Origin: Paenibacillus sp. G2S3
Lineage (GTDB): Bacteria > Bacillota > Bacilli > Paenibacillales > Paenibacillaceae
DNA: 64,000 nucleotides
Reading direction: 5' to 3'
Assembly (NCBI RefSeq): GCF_030123105.1
Contig: NZ_CP126095.1
Coordinates: forward strand, 2,728,001-2,792,000
The position numbers and the translations under genes were made by a program. The notes below the pieces were generated by a model that saw only the letters and a program-made list of their open reading frames with translations, made no database searches and had not been told where the DNA came from. Positions 50,398-60,273 of this stretch are shown here, in pieces. Position 1 is the first letter of the stretch. Each line of letters begins with the position of its first letter.

Positions 50398-52928
50398 TGG
50401 ATATTGCCAAGGTCATTGTGGATGTGCCTGTACGCAGCACTGACCGGCCATTTGATTATAGTATTCCAGAATCCTTGAAGTTATGGATTGAAGTGGGCAG
50501 CCGAGTAGCGGTTCCGTTTGGGCATCGTACGGTGCAAGGCTTTGTCGTTTCATTGGAGTCAGGAGAAACAGTAGTGAATCCTGGTCTTAAGCCAATTCAA
50601 GAAGTGCTAGATTTGCTTCCACCTTTATCTCCTGAATTAGTTGAGCTAGCGGACTGGATGAGTAAGAGATATGCATGTAGACGAATTTCAGCCCTGCAGG
50701 CGATGCTACCTACCGCTCTAAAAGGGAAGGCAGAACGACTGATTTCGCTAGGAGAAGTAGAAGAAGAAACAGCATTTCCTGATGATGAATTATTCCCTAT
50801 GTTTGCCGATTCAGGGGATGAGGAACGACTAATTACTGAATTTATTGGACGTAATGGCGAAGTTTCCATGAAGCAGCTTACCCGTGCATTTCCTGAAGCC
50901 GCTGAGACGGTGAAGTTTATGCTGCGGCGTGGAGTGCTTGTAGAGAGCCAATCGATCAAAGATAAAATGGGCAAGAAGAAGCTGAAAGCGGTAGATCTTG
51001 CGATTGGGATTACGGCTGCTCGTGAGGCGTTGAACAAATTCCCCAAAAAGTCTGCGCGACAGAAGGAAGTATTAAGCTTTCTGATTGAAAGGGAAGCTAC
51101 ACTCCCAATGGCGCTTAAGGAAGTCTTGTCGGCACTTCAAGTTACGGCAAGTACCGTGAAGGGGCTAGAGGAAAAAGGCTTTATCGAAATCAGCGAAATT
51201 GAAGTCTATCGCGACCCTTATCAAGGACGTGATTTTAAGCCCACTACGCCTCTACCGCTTACAGCAGAGCAAGAGATTGTATACACTCGTATTTCACGAA
51301 CGCTAGAAGAGCAGCTTCATGAAGTATTTCTGTTACATGGCGTTACGGGAAGCGGGAAGACAGAAATCTATTTGCAATGTATCAAACGTTGTTTGGATCA
51401 GGGTAGACAGGCTGTAGTGCTCGTCCCAGAAATCGCATTAACACCACAGATGGTGGAGCGTTTTAAAGGGCGTTTTGGAAGTGGTGTCGCGGTAATGCAT
51501 AGCCGATTATCTGTTGGTGAGCGTTACGATGAGTGGCGCAAAATCCGTGAAGGTAAGGCTACGGTAGCCGTTGGTGCCCGATCAGCGGTGTTTGCTCCGT
51601 TCTCTAACCTAGGTTTGATTATTATGGATGAAGAGCATGAGACCTCATATAAGCAGGAGGAAAATCCGAAATATCATGCCCGTGATGCTGCGATTCGCAG
51701 AGCGGAACAATGTGGAGCAGCCGTGATTTTAGGCTCCGCCACGCCTTCGTTAGAAAGCTATCATGCTTCCAGAGCGCAGAGCGATATTCATTTTTCACCA
51801 GTACTTCTAGAGATGCCTACTCGCGCACTTGGCAACGAGCTACCCAAGGTAAATGTAGTGGATATGCGGGAAGAGCTTAAAGAAGGAAACCGCTCGATGT
51901 TCAGTCGAAAGCTTCATGCTGCATTGGCTGAAAGACTGGAACGTGGAGAACAGACGGTGTTATTACTTAACCGTAGAGGTTTCTCGACGTTTGTCATGTG
52001 CCGGAGTTGTGGATATGTAGCAGGCTGCCCGGAGTGTGATATTTCATTAACGTACCATAGTCGTAGTGACAATTTGCGTTGTCATTATTGTGGCCATGCC
52101 GAACCAGCACCTAAGCTTTGTCCAGAGTGTGGAAGTGAGCATATCCGATTCTTCGGAACGGGAACGCAGCGGGTGGAAGAAGAGCTTGGTAAGTTGTTCC
52201 CTGGTATACGGGTGATTCGTATGGATGTGGATACAACGACCGAAAAGGGTTCACATGAGAAGCTGCTGAATCAATTCAGAGACAAAAAAGCGGATGTTTT
52301 GCTAGGCACTCAGATGGTAGCGAAAGGTTTGGATTTTCCTGACGTAACGCTTGTTGGTGTAATTACAGCAGATTCAGCGTTGAACTTGCCCGATTTTCGT
52401 GCAGCGGAGAAGACCTTCCAATTGCTTACGCAAGTTGCTGGACGAGCAGGTCGGCATCAGCTTCCGGGTGAGGTCGTTGTTCAGTCCTATACACCGGAGC
52501 ATTATTCTATTATTCATGCCAGCGGGCATGACTATCTCTCTTTTGTAAGGGAAGAGCTGAAGCATCGCAGAGGGCTGCATTATCCACCTTATTGTAGACT
52601 GATACTCGTTACATTATCCCATGAGCAGTTGCCGCTATTACTCCGGATGGCAGAGAATTACGCTATGAATCTGCAGGGGAAAGCCAGAAATCTAAGATGG
52701 TATGGGAGTTTGGATAAGTTAACAACTGATGTACTCGATCTGTTAGGTCCTGTAGCTTCACCGATCCCTCGCTTGAAGGGTAGATATAGATTCCAATGTA
52801 TGATAAAATGGCGCGGCGCCATCGATGTGATTGGGCTTGTTCGGCAAGTGGCTGAGGAGTTAGAGGATTCTGTAAGGGATACAGGACTCCAAATCAGCAT
52901 TGATGTTGATCCGCAAATGTTGATGTAA
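50397..52928 (+). CDS. priA: Primosomal protein N' (PriA helicase)
   Basis: An 843-aa helicase that reloads the replication machinery at stalled forks. An N-terminal 3'-DNA-binding domain (1-110, VDVPVRSTDRPFDYSIP) and a winged helix precede SF2 motifs HGVTGSGKTEIY and MDEEHE. A zinc-binding insertion with eight cysteines follows (CRSCGYVAGCPEC, CHYCGH, CPECGS), and then GTQMVAKGLDFP and QVAGRAGR. It starts one base before the end of coaBC. The length is slightly over the 805 aa of the Bacillus enzyme owing to the winged-helix region. Confidence 0.96.
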   Translation: MDIAKVIVDVPVRSTDRPFDYSIPESLKLWIEVGSRVAVPFGHRTVQGFVVSLESGETVVNPGLKPIQEVLDLLPPLSPELVELADWMSKRYACRRISALQAMLPTALKGKAERLISLGEVEEETAFPDDELFPMFADSGDEERLITEFIGRNGEVSMKQLTRAFPEAAETVKFMLRRGVLVESQSIKDKMGKKKLKAVDLAIGITAAREALNKFPKKSARQKEVLSFLIEREATLPMALKEVLSALQVTASTVKGLEEKGFIEISEIEVYRDPYQGRDFKPTTPLPLTAEQEIVYTRISRTLEEQLHEVFLLHGVTGSGKTEIYLQCIKRCLDQGRQAVVLVPEIALTPQMVERFKGRFGSGVAVMHSRLSVGERYDEWRKIREGKATVAVGARSAVFAPFSNLGLIIMDEEHETSYKQEENPKYHARDAAIRRAEQCGAAVILGSATPSLESYHASRAQSDIHFSPVLLEMPTRALGNELPKVNVVDMREELKEGNRSMFSRKLHAALAERLERGEQTVLLLNRRGFSTFVMCRSCGYVAGCPECDISLTYHSRSDNLRCHYCGHAEPAPKLCPECGSEHIRFFGTGTQRVEEELGKLFPGIRVIRMDVDTTTEKGSHEKLLNQFRDKKADVLLGTQMVAKGLDFPDVTLVGVITADSALNLPDFRAAEKTFQLLTQVAGRAGRHQLPGEVVVQSYTPEHYSIIHASGHDYLSFVREELKHRRGLHYPPYCRLILVTLSHEQLPLLLRMAENYAMNLQGKARNLRWYGSLDKLTTDVLDLLGPVASPIPRLKGRYRFQCMIKWRGAIDVIGLVRQVAEELEDSVRDTGLQISIDVDPQMLM

Positions 52929-53012
52929 ATTGTTATCATGTTACAATGTAAAAAAAGAGCTAGATCAATAAACTCTAAATATAGAGATGTACAGAACGGG
53001 AAGGTGTTTGTA

Positions 53013-53498
53013 ATGGCGATACGTATGATCGTTAAGGAACCGGATGAAGTGTTGCACAAAATAGCTAAAGAAGTAACTGTAGTTACACCTAATGTGAAAA
53101 AATTGCTTGATGATATGGCTGATACAATGTATGACGCTGAAGGCGTAGGCCTGGCAGCTCCGCAAGTTGGTATTTTGAAACGCCTAATTGTAGTGGATGC
53201 GGATGAAGAGCACGGGCTGATCAAAATGATTAATCCGGAAATCATCGGCACAGAAGGCGAGCAACTCGGACCTGAAGGATGTCTAAGCATTCCTGGACTG
53301 AATGGTGATGTGCGTCGTGCAGAGACAGTAACCGTACGTGGTCTTAACCGTGAGGGAAAAGAAATTACGATTACCGGCAGCGGTTTACTTGCGCGGGCTT
53401 TTCAACATGAGATCGACCATTTGAATGGAGTACTGTTTACGGATATCGCCGAAAAAGTATACGAGATGACAGCTGAACTGAGCGAGACTGAGGAGTGA
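53013..53498 (+). CDS. def: Peptide deformylase
   Basis: Removes the N-formyl group from new proteins. The 161-aa enzyme has all three motifs: GVGLAAPQ, EGCLS (metal-binding Cys) and HEIDHL (two His and catalytic Glu). The start was set at ATG 53013, which follows GGAAGGTG; the frame is open upstream but without a site. It directly precedes fmt, the enzyme adding the formyl group, with four bases between them. Confidence 0.96.
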   Translation: MAIRMIVKEPDEVLHKIAKEVTVVTPNVKKLLDDMADTMYDAEGVGLAAPQVGILKRLIVVDADEEHGLIKMINPEIIGTEGEQLGPEGCLSIPGLNGDVRRAETVTVRGLNREGKEITITGSGLLARAFQHEIDHLNGVLFTDIAEKVYEMTAELSETEE

Positions 53499-53502
53499 GG
53501 AT

Positions 53503-54438
53503 ATGAAGATTGTATTCATGGGAACCCCAGCTTTTGCGGTGCCAAGCTTGCAAATGCTGATGGATGAAGGCTATGAAGTGGTAGCAGTCGTCACCCAACC
53601 AGATCGACCGCAAGGACGAAAAAAGATCTTGGCTCCTTCACCAGTTAAAGAAGCCGCATTATCTCTCGGTTTACCTGTGCTCCAGCCTGAACGGATGCGT
53701 AAACCTGAGGCTGTCGCAGAGCTAGCTGCTTATGAGCCTGATCTGATTGTTACCGCTGCATATGGTCAGATTTTGCCTAAAACGGTATTGGATTTGCCGC
53801 GTAATGGTTGTGTGAATGTTCATGGTTCACTGCTTCCGAAATACCGGGGTGGCGCACCGATTCAACGCAGTATCATTAACGGTGAGAAGGTTACCGGCGT
53901 TACCCTGATGTATATGGCTGAAGGGCTAGACACTGGAGATATGATCTCGCGCGTCGAAGTGGCGATTGAGGATGAAGATACTTCAGGCACGATGTTCGAG
54001 AAGCTTAGCCTTGCTGGACGAGATCTCTTGAAGTCTGAAATGCCGCGATTAGTAAACGGGCTTGTTCAAGCGACTCCGCAAGACGATAGTCAAGCAACCT
54101 TTGCCCCTAACCTAAATCGTGAGGATGAGCGTTTGGATTGGAACGCTGGCTCACGTGATAACTATAATCGAATTCGTGGATTAGTACCTTTTTCGGGCGC
54201 GTTTACGCTCTGGAATGGCGAGACCTTTAAAGTATGGGCTTCTAAAATTCCCGTTGAGCAAAAATCCACTGACAGCACGCCAGGAACGGTACTTTCGGTT
54301 ACTGAACAAGGTGTTGAGGTTAAGACGGGTGACGGAAGTCTGCTGCTAACTACAGTTCAACCTGCTGGTAAGAAAGCGATGAGCGCTGCGGACTTTAGCC
54401 GTGGCGGTGTCATGAAACCAGGGACGGTGCTAGGTTGA
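53503..54438 (+). CDS. fmt: Methionyl-tRNA formyltransferase
   Basis: Formylates initiator Met-tRNA using 10-formyl-tetrahydrofolate. The 311-aa protein begins KIVFMGTPAFAVP and shows the folate-site motif HGSLLPKYRGGAPIQR and the TGVTLMYMAEGLDTGDM active-site region. A C-terminal OB-like domain spans about 205-311. GAGGAGTGAGG, which includes the end of def, serves as its ribosome binding site. Its stop overlaps the TTG start of rsmB by four bases. Confidence 0.97.
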   Translation: MKIVFMGTPAFAVPSLQMLMDEGYEVVAVVTQPDRPQGRKKILAPSPVKEAALSLGLPVLQPERMRKPEAVAELAAYEPDLIVTAAYGQILPKTVLDLPRNGCVNVHGSLLPKYRGGAPIQRSIINGEKVTGVTLMYMAEGLDTGDMISRVEVAIEDEDTSGTMFEKLSLAGRDLLKSEMPRLVNGLVQATPQDDSQATFAPNLNREDERLDWNAGSRDNYNRIRGLVPFSGAFTLWNGETFKVWASKIPVEQKSTDSTPGTVLSVTEQGVEVKTGDGSLLLTTVQPAGKKAMSAADFSRGGVMKPGTVLG

Positions 54439-55910
54439 GCGCGGGTGGTAACGGTGCAGACCGAACAACAGTAAATCATAATTCTGGTAACAGAAACGGT
54501 AAAGATCATAAAGCAATGAGTAGTAAAAAAGGCGGTACAGGAAATAAAGGCAAAGTTGCTATAGCCTCTGCCCGGGATATCGCACTCGACATACTGGTTA
54601 AGGTCGAACAGCAAGGCGCTTACAGCAACTTACTGCTGAACAGCAGTCTGCAGAAGTCTGCACTCAGTAGAGAAGATGCTGGACTAGTTACAGAGCTTGT
54701 ATATGGTACCATCTCTCGGATGAATACCCTTGATTATGTGCTCGAGGAATTTGTTAGCAAAGGGATCGCTAAATTGCAGCCCTGGGTGCGTAATTTAATG
54801 CGTCTAAGCCTATATCAAATTATGTACTTGGATCGCATACCGTCTCATGCAGCTGTAAACGAGGCTGTTAATATAGCTAAGAAAAAGGGCCATCAAGGAA
54901 TCTCGGGTATGGTTAATGGCGTGCTTCGTAGTGTGCTGCGCGCTGGAGATCTACCGGTTATACCTGATGGATTAAGTCCTGCGAAGCGGATATCGATTCA
55001 GTATTCTCATCCTTTATGGTTAGTGAAGCGCTGGATTACTGAGTATGGTGTTGACACTGCGGAAGCTATATGCGCTGCCAACAATGAGCCACCTGCTGTC
55101 AGTGTACGCGTGAATACAACGATGATTAGCCGAGAAGCGCTGCTGAGTCAGATGATAGAACAAGGTCTGCAAGCTTCTGCTTCTGAAGTTAGTCCCTTTG
55201 GTATTGTTGTAAAAGGCGGCGGTAACCTGGCTCTTTCTTCCTGGTATCGGGAAGGATATTTATCTGTTCAGGATGAAAGCTCCATGCTTGTAGCTGAAGC
55301 TGTTGCACCTGAGCCTGGAATGAGAGTGCTTGACTGCTGTGCCGCGCCCGGGGGCAAAACAGCGCATATGGGCGAGCTGATGAAAGATGAAGGATCTATT
55401 TTAGCTAATGATCTACATCCTCATAAAGCTAAACTTATCTCGGATCAAGCTGCGCGGTTAGGTCTTGATAGTGTAGTAACAGGCAGTGCAGATGCGCTAG
55501 AGCTGGAGCATACGCTAGAGCATCATTCCTTCGACAGAATTCTATTGGACGCGCCTTGCTCTGGGCTTGGCGTAATCCGCCGTAAGCCAGATCTCAAATG
55601 GCGTAAGCAGCCTGAGGATGTTGCGAGTGTAGCATCACTACAGGGGCAACTGCTGCAGTCGGTTTCTAAGCTGTTGAAACCGGGCGGTGTTCTGGTTTAT
55701 AGTACCTGTACGACTGAACAAACGGAAAATAGTGAAGTAGTAGCTGCTTTTTTGAAGCAAAATCCTGATTTCACTTCTATTACGTTCGATTCTCCATTGT
55801 GGGATAGATTGGAAGGTACTGCGCTGGCTGAAGGTGAGGGAATTCAGTTATTGCCACATCATTATGGCAGTGACGGGTTCTATATCGCTAAGCTTCAAAG
55901 AGTCTTGTAA
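54435..55910 (+). CDS. rsmB: 16S rRNA (cytosine-967-C5)-methyltransferase
   Basis: A 491-aa enzyme that methylates C967 of 16S rRNA. A polar N-terminal extension of about 45 residues (rich in Gly, Lys, Asn) precedes a NusB-like RNA-binding domain (about 45-175). The SAM-binding fold follows, with [33 protein letters not shown] and the catalytic cysteine in YSTCT. The TTG start at 54435 overlaps the fmt stop; a second start at Met28 (54516) has no ribosome binding site, so coupling to fmt is assumed. Confidence 0.93.
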   Translation: MSAGGNGADRTTVNHNSGNRNGKDHKAMSSKKGGTGNKGKVAIASARDIALDILVKVEQQGAYSNLLLNSSLQKSALSREDAGLVTELVYGTISRMNTLDYVLEEFVSKGIAKLQPWVRNLMRLSLYQIMYLDRIPSHAAVNEAVNIAKKKGHQGISGMVNGVLRSVLRAGDLPVIPDGLSPAKRISIQYSHPLWLVKRWITEYGVDTAEAICAANNEPPAVSVRVNTTMISREALLSQMIEQGLQASASEVSPFGIVVKGGGNLALSSWYREGYLSVQDESSMLVAEAVAPEPGMRVLDCCAAPGGKTAHMGELMKDEGSILANDLHPHKAKLISDQAARLGLDSVVTGSADALELEHTLEHHSFDRILLDAPCSGLGVIRRKPDLKWRKQPEDVASVASLQGQLLQSVSKLLKPGGVLVYSTCTTEQTENSEVVAAFLKQNPDFTSITFDSPLWDRLEGTALAEGEGIQLLPHHYGSDGFYIAKLQRVL

Positions 55911-55944
55911 TATAGCAAATTTACTAACAATTGTTGTATCATTC

Positions 55945-55980
55945 GCCCGCCGGGCTACCGTACGGCGGGCTATTTCTTTT
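55945..55980 (+). terminator. Terminator between rsmB and rlmN
   Basis: GCCCGCCG (55945-55952) pairs perfectly with CGGCGGGC (55963-55970), followed by TATTTCTTTT. It may be partly read through, as rlmN has no other strong promoter that I can see. Confidence 0.72.
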
Positions 55981-56061
55981 ACCGTCTCTGAAATTTGTGT
56001 TAAAATAGGAAGAATGAGAAATAATACGCATATCCTTATGAAAGAACAGGTGCTAATAATA

Positions 56062-57102
56062 ATGAAACCTTTAATATATGATTTTTCTTTAGAAGAGTTA
56101 CAGCAGTGGGCGAAAGATAACGGTGAGCCTGCTTTTCGTGGTGGACAGATTTTTGATTGGTTGTATGTAAAACGTGTAAGTGACTTCGATGCAATGAGCA
56201 ATTTGTCTAAGGGACTTCGTCAGAAGCTGAACGAGCAATTCTCCATTGCAGCGCTCACTGAGATTACTAAAATGGAATCAAAAGATGGAACTGTAAAATT
56301 CCTGTTTGGATTGCATGATGATCATGCGATCGAGACAGTTATCATGAAACATAATTATGGCAATAGCGTTTGTGTAACTACTCAAGTAGGCTGCCGAATC
56401 GGCTGTACCTTCTGCGCTTCTACGCTTGGTGGATTGAAACGTGATTTGACTGCGGGTGAAATTGTAGCCCAGGTTGTACGTTCCCAACAGATCTTGGATG
56501 CGCGCGGCGAACGTGTCAGCAGTATTGTTATCATGGGTACTGGCGAGCCGTTTGAGAACTATGATGCAACAATGAGATTCTTGCGTCTTATGATTCATGA
56601 GAAAGGTCTAAATATCGGACAACGGCATATTACTGTTTCCACTAGTGGTATTGTGCCGAGCATTTATAAATTTGCAGAAGAAGATACACAGATAAATTTG
56701 GCGATTTCGATTCATGCACCTAACGACAAACTGCGTTCGAAGCTAATGCCAGTTAACCGCCGCTTTCCGTTTGATGATGTGATTGAATCTTTACGTTATT
56801 ATCAAGCTAAGACGGGTCGACGGGTCAGCTTTGAGTATGCATTGATCGGCGGGGTGAATGATCAGCCGGAGCATGCTGAGGAATTAGCAGGTGTGCTTAA
56901 GAACATGTTGTGTCACGTGAATTTGATTCCAGTAAACCACGTGCCAGAGCGGAAATATGTACGTACTTCACGTAATGATATCTTTGAGTTTCAACGTATT
57001 TTGGCTGACAACGGCGTGAATGTTACCATTCGTCGTGAGCAAGGCCATGATATCGCGGCCGCATGCGGACAGCTGCGTGCCAAACATATGGAGTTGGGGT
57101 GA
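56062..57102 (+). CDS. rlmN: 23S rRNA/tRNA adenine-C2 methyltransferase (radical SAM)
   Basis: Methylates A2503 of 23S rRNA and A37 of some tRNAs. The 346-aa protein has the radical-SAM cluster CRIGCTFC (Cys111, 115, 118) and the [13 protein letters not shown]-binding motif. The C-terminal methyl-carrying cysteine lies in AAACGQL. The start was set at ATG 56062 preceded by AGGTG; the long open frame upstream, running back into rsmB, is not used by the family. It abuts prpC, whose TTG lies six bases behind the stop. Confidence 0.93.
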   Translation: MKPLIYDFSLEELQQWAKDNGEPAFRGGQIFDWLYVKRVSDFDAMSNLSKGLRQKLNEQFSIAALTEITKMESKDGTVKFLFGLHDDHAIETVIMKHNYGNSVCVTTQVGCRIGCTFCASTLGGLKRDLTAGEIVAQVVRSQQILDARGERVSSIVIMGTGEPFENYDATMRFLRLMIHEKGLNIGQRHITVSTSGIVPSIYKFAEEDTQINLAISIHAPNDKLRSKLMPVNRRFPFDDVIESLRYYQAKTGRRVSFEYALIGGVNDQPEHAEELAGVLKNMLCHVNLIPVNHVPERKYVRTSRNDIFEFQRILADNGVNVTIRREQGHDIAAACGQLRAKHMELG

Positions 57103-57108
57103 GGATAT

Positions 57109-57882
57109 TTGATCAGAACAGTTCATGCCAGCGATATTGGCCGAGTGCGCTCTGTCAATGAGGATTCGGTCTGGATCGGCGCGACGCGCCACGGTTATAC
57201 ACTCGGCATAATTGCCGATGGGATGGGTGGACATCAGGCTGGTGAAACCGCGAGTAGGCTTGCTTTGGAGACGATGAGGAATACCCTTGACGGGTTGCAG
57301 CCTGAGCTTCAGGACGAGGCCCTGCGTGATGCGTTATCAGCTGCTATTTTGGAAGCTAACAGCACTGTCTTTAAGGAGGCTTCCAGCGACGAAAAGTACC
57401 ACAATATGGGTACTACTGTCGTTGCTGCCCTGATGAATGGCTCAAACGGATATATTGGTCATATCGGTGACAGCAGAGCCTATTTAATCAAGGACAGTGC
57501 AGCAGTTCAATTAACCGAGGATCACACGCTAGTCAATGAGCTGTTCAAGAACGGTCAGATCAGTGTGGAGGAATTAGATAATCATCCGAGACGGAATGTG
57601 CTGCTGAGAGCACTTGGAACAGATGCTGAGGTCGAGGTTGATTTAGTGCCTGTTACCCTGCTACCTGGGGAGCTTTTGCTTCTGTGCAGTGATGGTCTAA
57701 GTAATTTTGTTAACAATGAGCATTTGGGCAAGGTAGCGGGTATACATGAGATACCGTTAGAGGAAAGAGCGGACCGCTTACTTCAGTTGGCACTGCTTGC
57801 TGGCGGCGGCGATAATATTAGCGTCGCTTTGTTAGAACATCATGGAGAGGCCGCTGTGCCCGAAACAAAGGAGTGGGATTGA
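57109..57882 (+). CDS. prpC: PP2C-type serine/threonine phosphatase
   Basis: A 257-aa PPM phosphatase that reverses PrkC phosphorylation. Metal-binding aspartates are seen in NEDSV, ADGMGGH, IGDSRAYL, SDGLSNF and GGGDNIS, the full family pattern. The TTG start follows GGGGTGAGG. It shares a base with the prkC start, the conserved phosphatase-kinase pairing of Firmicutes; co-regulation of cell wall growth and spore germination is known for the pair. Confidence 0.95.
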   Translation: MIRTVHASDIGRVRSVNEDSVWIGATRHGYTLGIIADGMGGHQAGETASRLALETMRNTLDGLQPELQDEALRDALSAAILEANSTVFKEASSDEKYHNMGTTVVAALMNGSNGYIGHIGDSRAYLIKDSAAVQLTEDHTLVNELFKNGQISVEELDNHPRRNVLLRALGTDAEVEVDLVPVTLLPGELLLLCSDGLSNFVNNEHLGKVAGIHEIPLEERADRLLQLALLAGGGDNISVALLEHHGEAAVPETKEWD

Positions 57883-60173
57883 TGATCGGTCACGAATTGG
57901 GCGGCCGTTACCAAGTCATCGAACGGATCGGCGGAGGTGGAATGGCGCTCGTCTATAGAGCACATGACATTCTTTTAAACCGAAACGTCGCCATTAAAGT
58001 ATTGCGTAATCAATTTGTTCATGACGAGGAATTTATCCGCCGTTTTAGGCGTGAGGCGCAATCAGCTGCATCTTTGTCTCATCCGAATGTGGTTAGTATT
58101 TACGATGTAGGACAAGAAGACGAAATTCATTATATTGTTATGGAATATATTGAGGGCAAGAATCTTAATGAAATTATAAAAGAACGTGCGCCATTACAGG
58201 TTGACGAGTCCGTAAGGATCGCTTCACAAATCTGTGATGCCCTTGATCATGCTCATCAGAATCAAATTATTCATCGAGATATTAAGCCGCATAATATATT
58301 GATTGGGCGCAATGGCCGGGTGAAGGTAACGGATTTCGGTATTGCTCGTGCGGTTACGTCTACAACCATTACTCAGACAGGCTCTGTAGTGGGTTCCGTG
58401 CATTATTTCTCACCAGAGCATGCTAAAGGTGTTTCAACAGGAGAGAAGTCCGATCTGTATTCATTAGGGATTGTACTCTATCAAATGCTTACCGGAAGTC
58501 TTCCATTCTTAGGGGAGAGTCCGATTAGCGTAGCTCTAAAGCATCTTCAAGAAGAATTTGAAGAGCCAAGGCTCTTGAATCCACTTATTCCGCAAAGCGT
58601 CGAGAATGTAATTCTAAGATCGATGCGTAAGAATCCGGAGGAGCGCTATCAGTCTGCAAAGCAAATGCTGCAGGATTTAGAAACCTGCTTGTTGCCTGAA
58701 CGGCGTAGTGAAGCAAAGGTTCTTTTTAACGATGAGGAAGACGAGGATCGAACGCGGGTGATACCGGCGATTAAACCGATCCAAAGAAGCAATGGAAATC
58801 GTAATCATCGTCACGACCGGATGGATAATGATGAAGATGACGATGACGATCCGGTGCCTGTGAAAAAAGGTAAAAAACAATGGACTAAACCTGCATTATG
58901 GATTGGTTTAACTTTAGTGTTACTGCTGGCTATGGCCAGTCTCGTGTGGTACGTTAAATCCCAATTAGTTGTTCCTGAGGTATCGGTTCCTTACGTGGTC
59001 GGTAAACAGCTGGAACAAGCGAAGACTGAACTTGAGGATTTGGGGCTTGAGGTTGCTGATCCTATACTGTATGACTACAGTCCGAATTTTGAAGAGAATG
59101 TGGTCATGAAGCAAAGTAGGGAAAAGGACGCCAAAGTGAAAAAGGGAGCCTCCCTAATTCTAACTGTGAATACGGCGAAGCCATTAACTAAGATGCCAAA
59201 TGTTACGAATTACACTTTCGACGAAGCGGTAAAAGCACTGATGGCAAAGGGTGTACCTCAAAATCAAATTAAGAATGAACCTCTCTTCGATGAAAATACG
59301 GCGGTGGGTAAGGTTATAAAATCAGACCCAGCCTTTGACAGCGAGTTTGATCCAGAGACGGTTTCAATCATCCTTTACGTCAGCAAAGGGGAAGAAAGTG
59401 TCACGATGCCAGACCTCATCGGTAAGACGGAGAGTGAAGCTAAGGCGCTTTTGGAAGAATCCAAGCTGGTCTTAGGTGATGTTAAGGAAGAATCCAGCTT
59501 CACAGTTGATGAAGGTAAGGTAACGAAAACTTGGGCTTTTGAAAAAGGAACCGCGGTTCCTCCTGGAACAGCCATTACGATATACTTAAGTACAGGTTAT
59601 CCACCTGAAGCCCTGAATTATACCTTTAATGTACCAGTAGCTCCTGCACAGGATGGCAAGAAGAGCAAGATTCGAATTGAGTTCGTTGATGCGCGCAATA
59701 ATGGTGAAAAACAAGATTGGGGAACGCGTACCATTGGAAAGAGCCAAGTGTTGTCCGTTAATCTAGTGCTTGCTCCGAATAAAGATGGCTCTGTTATTGT
59801 TACCCGAGATGGTGTGCTTTTAGACACTTATGTGATCCCATATATTGATGCGAAGAATGGCACGGTGCAAGAACCTGAACCACCGACGGTTCCGACTCCG
59901 AAGCCGACTCAGACACCGATAGATCCTACACCTACTGCTGAACCGACCATTGAACCTGAGATCCTGCCTCCAAATTCAGACAACGAAGGATCTACTAATA
60001 CTGGCTCAGTCAATCAGACGGGATTCCTTACTAACAATTCGGTGAATAATGAATCGACCAATAACGGTAACAACAAGAACAGTAATAAAAATGATGACAA
60101 GCATAATAATAAAAACAACGACAAATCTAAAGATAAAAACAACGACAAATCTAAAGATAAAAGCGATAACTAA
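57882..60173 (+). CDS. prkC: PASTA-domain serine/threonine kinase
   Basis: A 763-aa membrane kinase that senses muropeptides. The kinase domain (1-270) has IGGGGMALV, Lys39, HRDIKPHN (Asp133) and DFG (151-153). An acidic juxtamembrane stretch (NDEDDDDD) precedes one membrane helix at about 340. Three PASTA repeats follow, with starts like VPYVVGK, MPNVTNY and MPDLIGK, then a beta domain, a Pro/Thr linker and an Asn/Lys/Asp-rich tail. ATG 57882 follows AAGGAGTG; an earlier GTG lies inside that site. The tail carries a 24-bp duplication at its end. Confidence 0.95.
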   Translation: MIGHELGGRYQVIERIGGGGMALVYRAHDILLNRNVAIKVLRNQFVHDEEFIRRFRREAQSAASLSHPNVVSIYDVGQEDEIHYIVMEYIEGKNLNEIIKERAPLQVDESVRIASQICDALDHAHQNQIIHRDIKPHNILIGRNGRVKVTDFGIARAVTSTTITQTGSVVGSVHYFSPEHAKGVSTGEKSDLYSLGIVLYQMLTGSLPFLGESPISVALKHLQEEFEEPRLLNPLIPQSVENVILRSMRKNPEERYQSAKQMLQDLETCLLPERRSEAKVLFNDEEDEDRTRVIPAIKPIQRSNGNRNHRHDRMDNDEDDDDDPVPVKKGKKQWTKPALWIGLTLVLLLAMASLVWYVKSQLVVPEVSVPYVVGKQLEQAKTELEDLGLEVADPILYDYSPNFEENVVMKQSREKDAKVKKGASLILTVNTAKPLTKMPNVTNYTFDEAVKALMAKGVPQNQIKNEPLFDENTAVGKVIKSDPAFDSEFDPETVSIILYVSKGEESVTMPDLIGKTESEAKALLEESKLVLGDVKEESSFTVDEGKVTKTWAFEKGTAVPPGTAITIYLSTGYPPEALNYTFNVPVAPAQDGKKSKIRIEFVDARNNGEKQDWGTRTIGKSQVLSVNLVLAPNKDGSVIVTRDGVLLDTYVIPYIDAKNGTVQEPEPPTVPTPKPTQTPIDPTPTAEPTIEPEILPPNSDNEGSTNTGSVNQTGFLTNNSVNNESTNNGNNKNSNKNDDKHNNKNNDKSKDKNNDKSKDKSDN
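60111..60158 (+). repeat. Perfect 24-bp tandem duplication in prkC
   Basis: Two identical in-frame 24-bp units (60111-60134 and 60135-60158) encode two copies of an eight-residue Lys/Asn/Asp/Ser motif at the extracellular C-terminus of PrkC. Being perfect and in multiples of three, it is expected to vary in copy number without breaking the frame. Confidence 0.85.
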
Positions 60174-60273
60174 TCAGGGTAGAAGTACATGAATAGTTGT
60201 GGCAGCGAAGTGACCCGGGGATTTTCAAACTTGGGTCATTTTCGCAAAATCAGGAGAGGAAGGCTCACTATGT

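Noticed and set aside
55834..56061. Long upstream extension of rlmN into the end of rsmB
   Set aside because: The added sequence is out of frame within rsmB and crosses a terminator; the family N-terminus matches ATG 56062.
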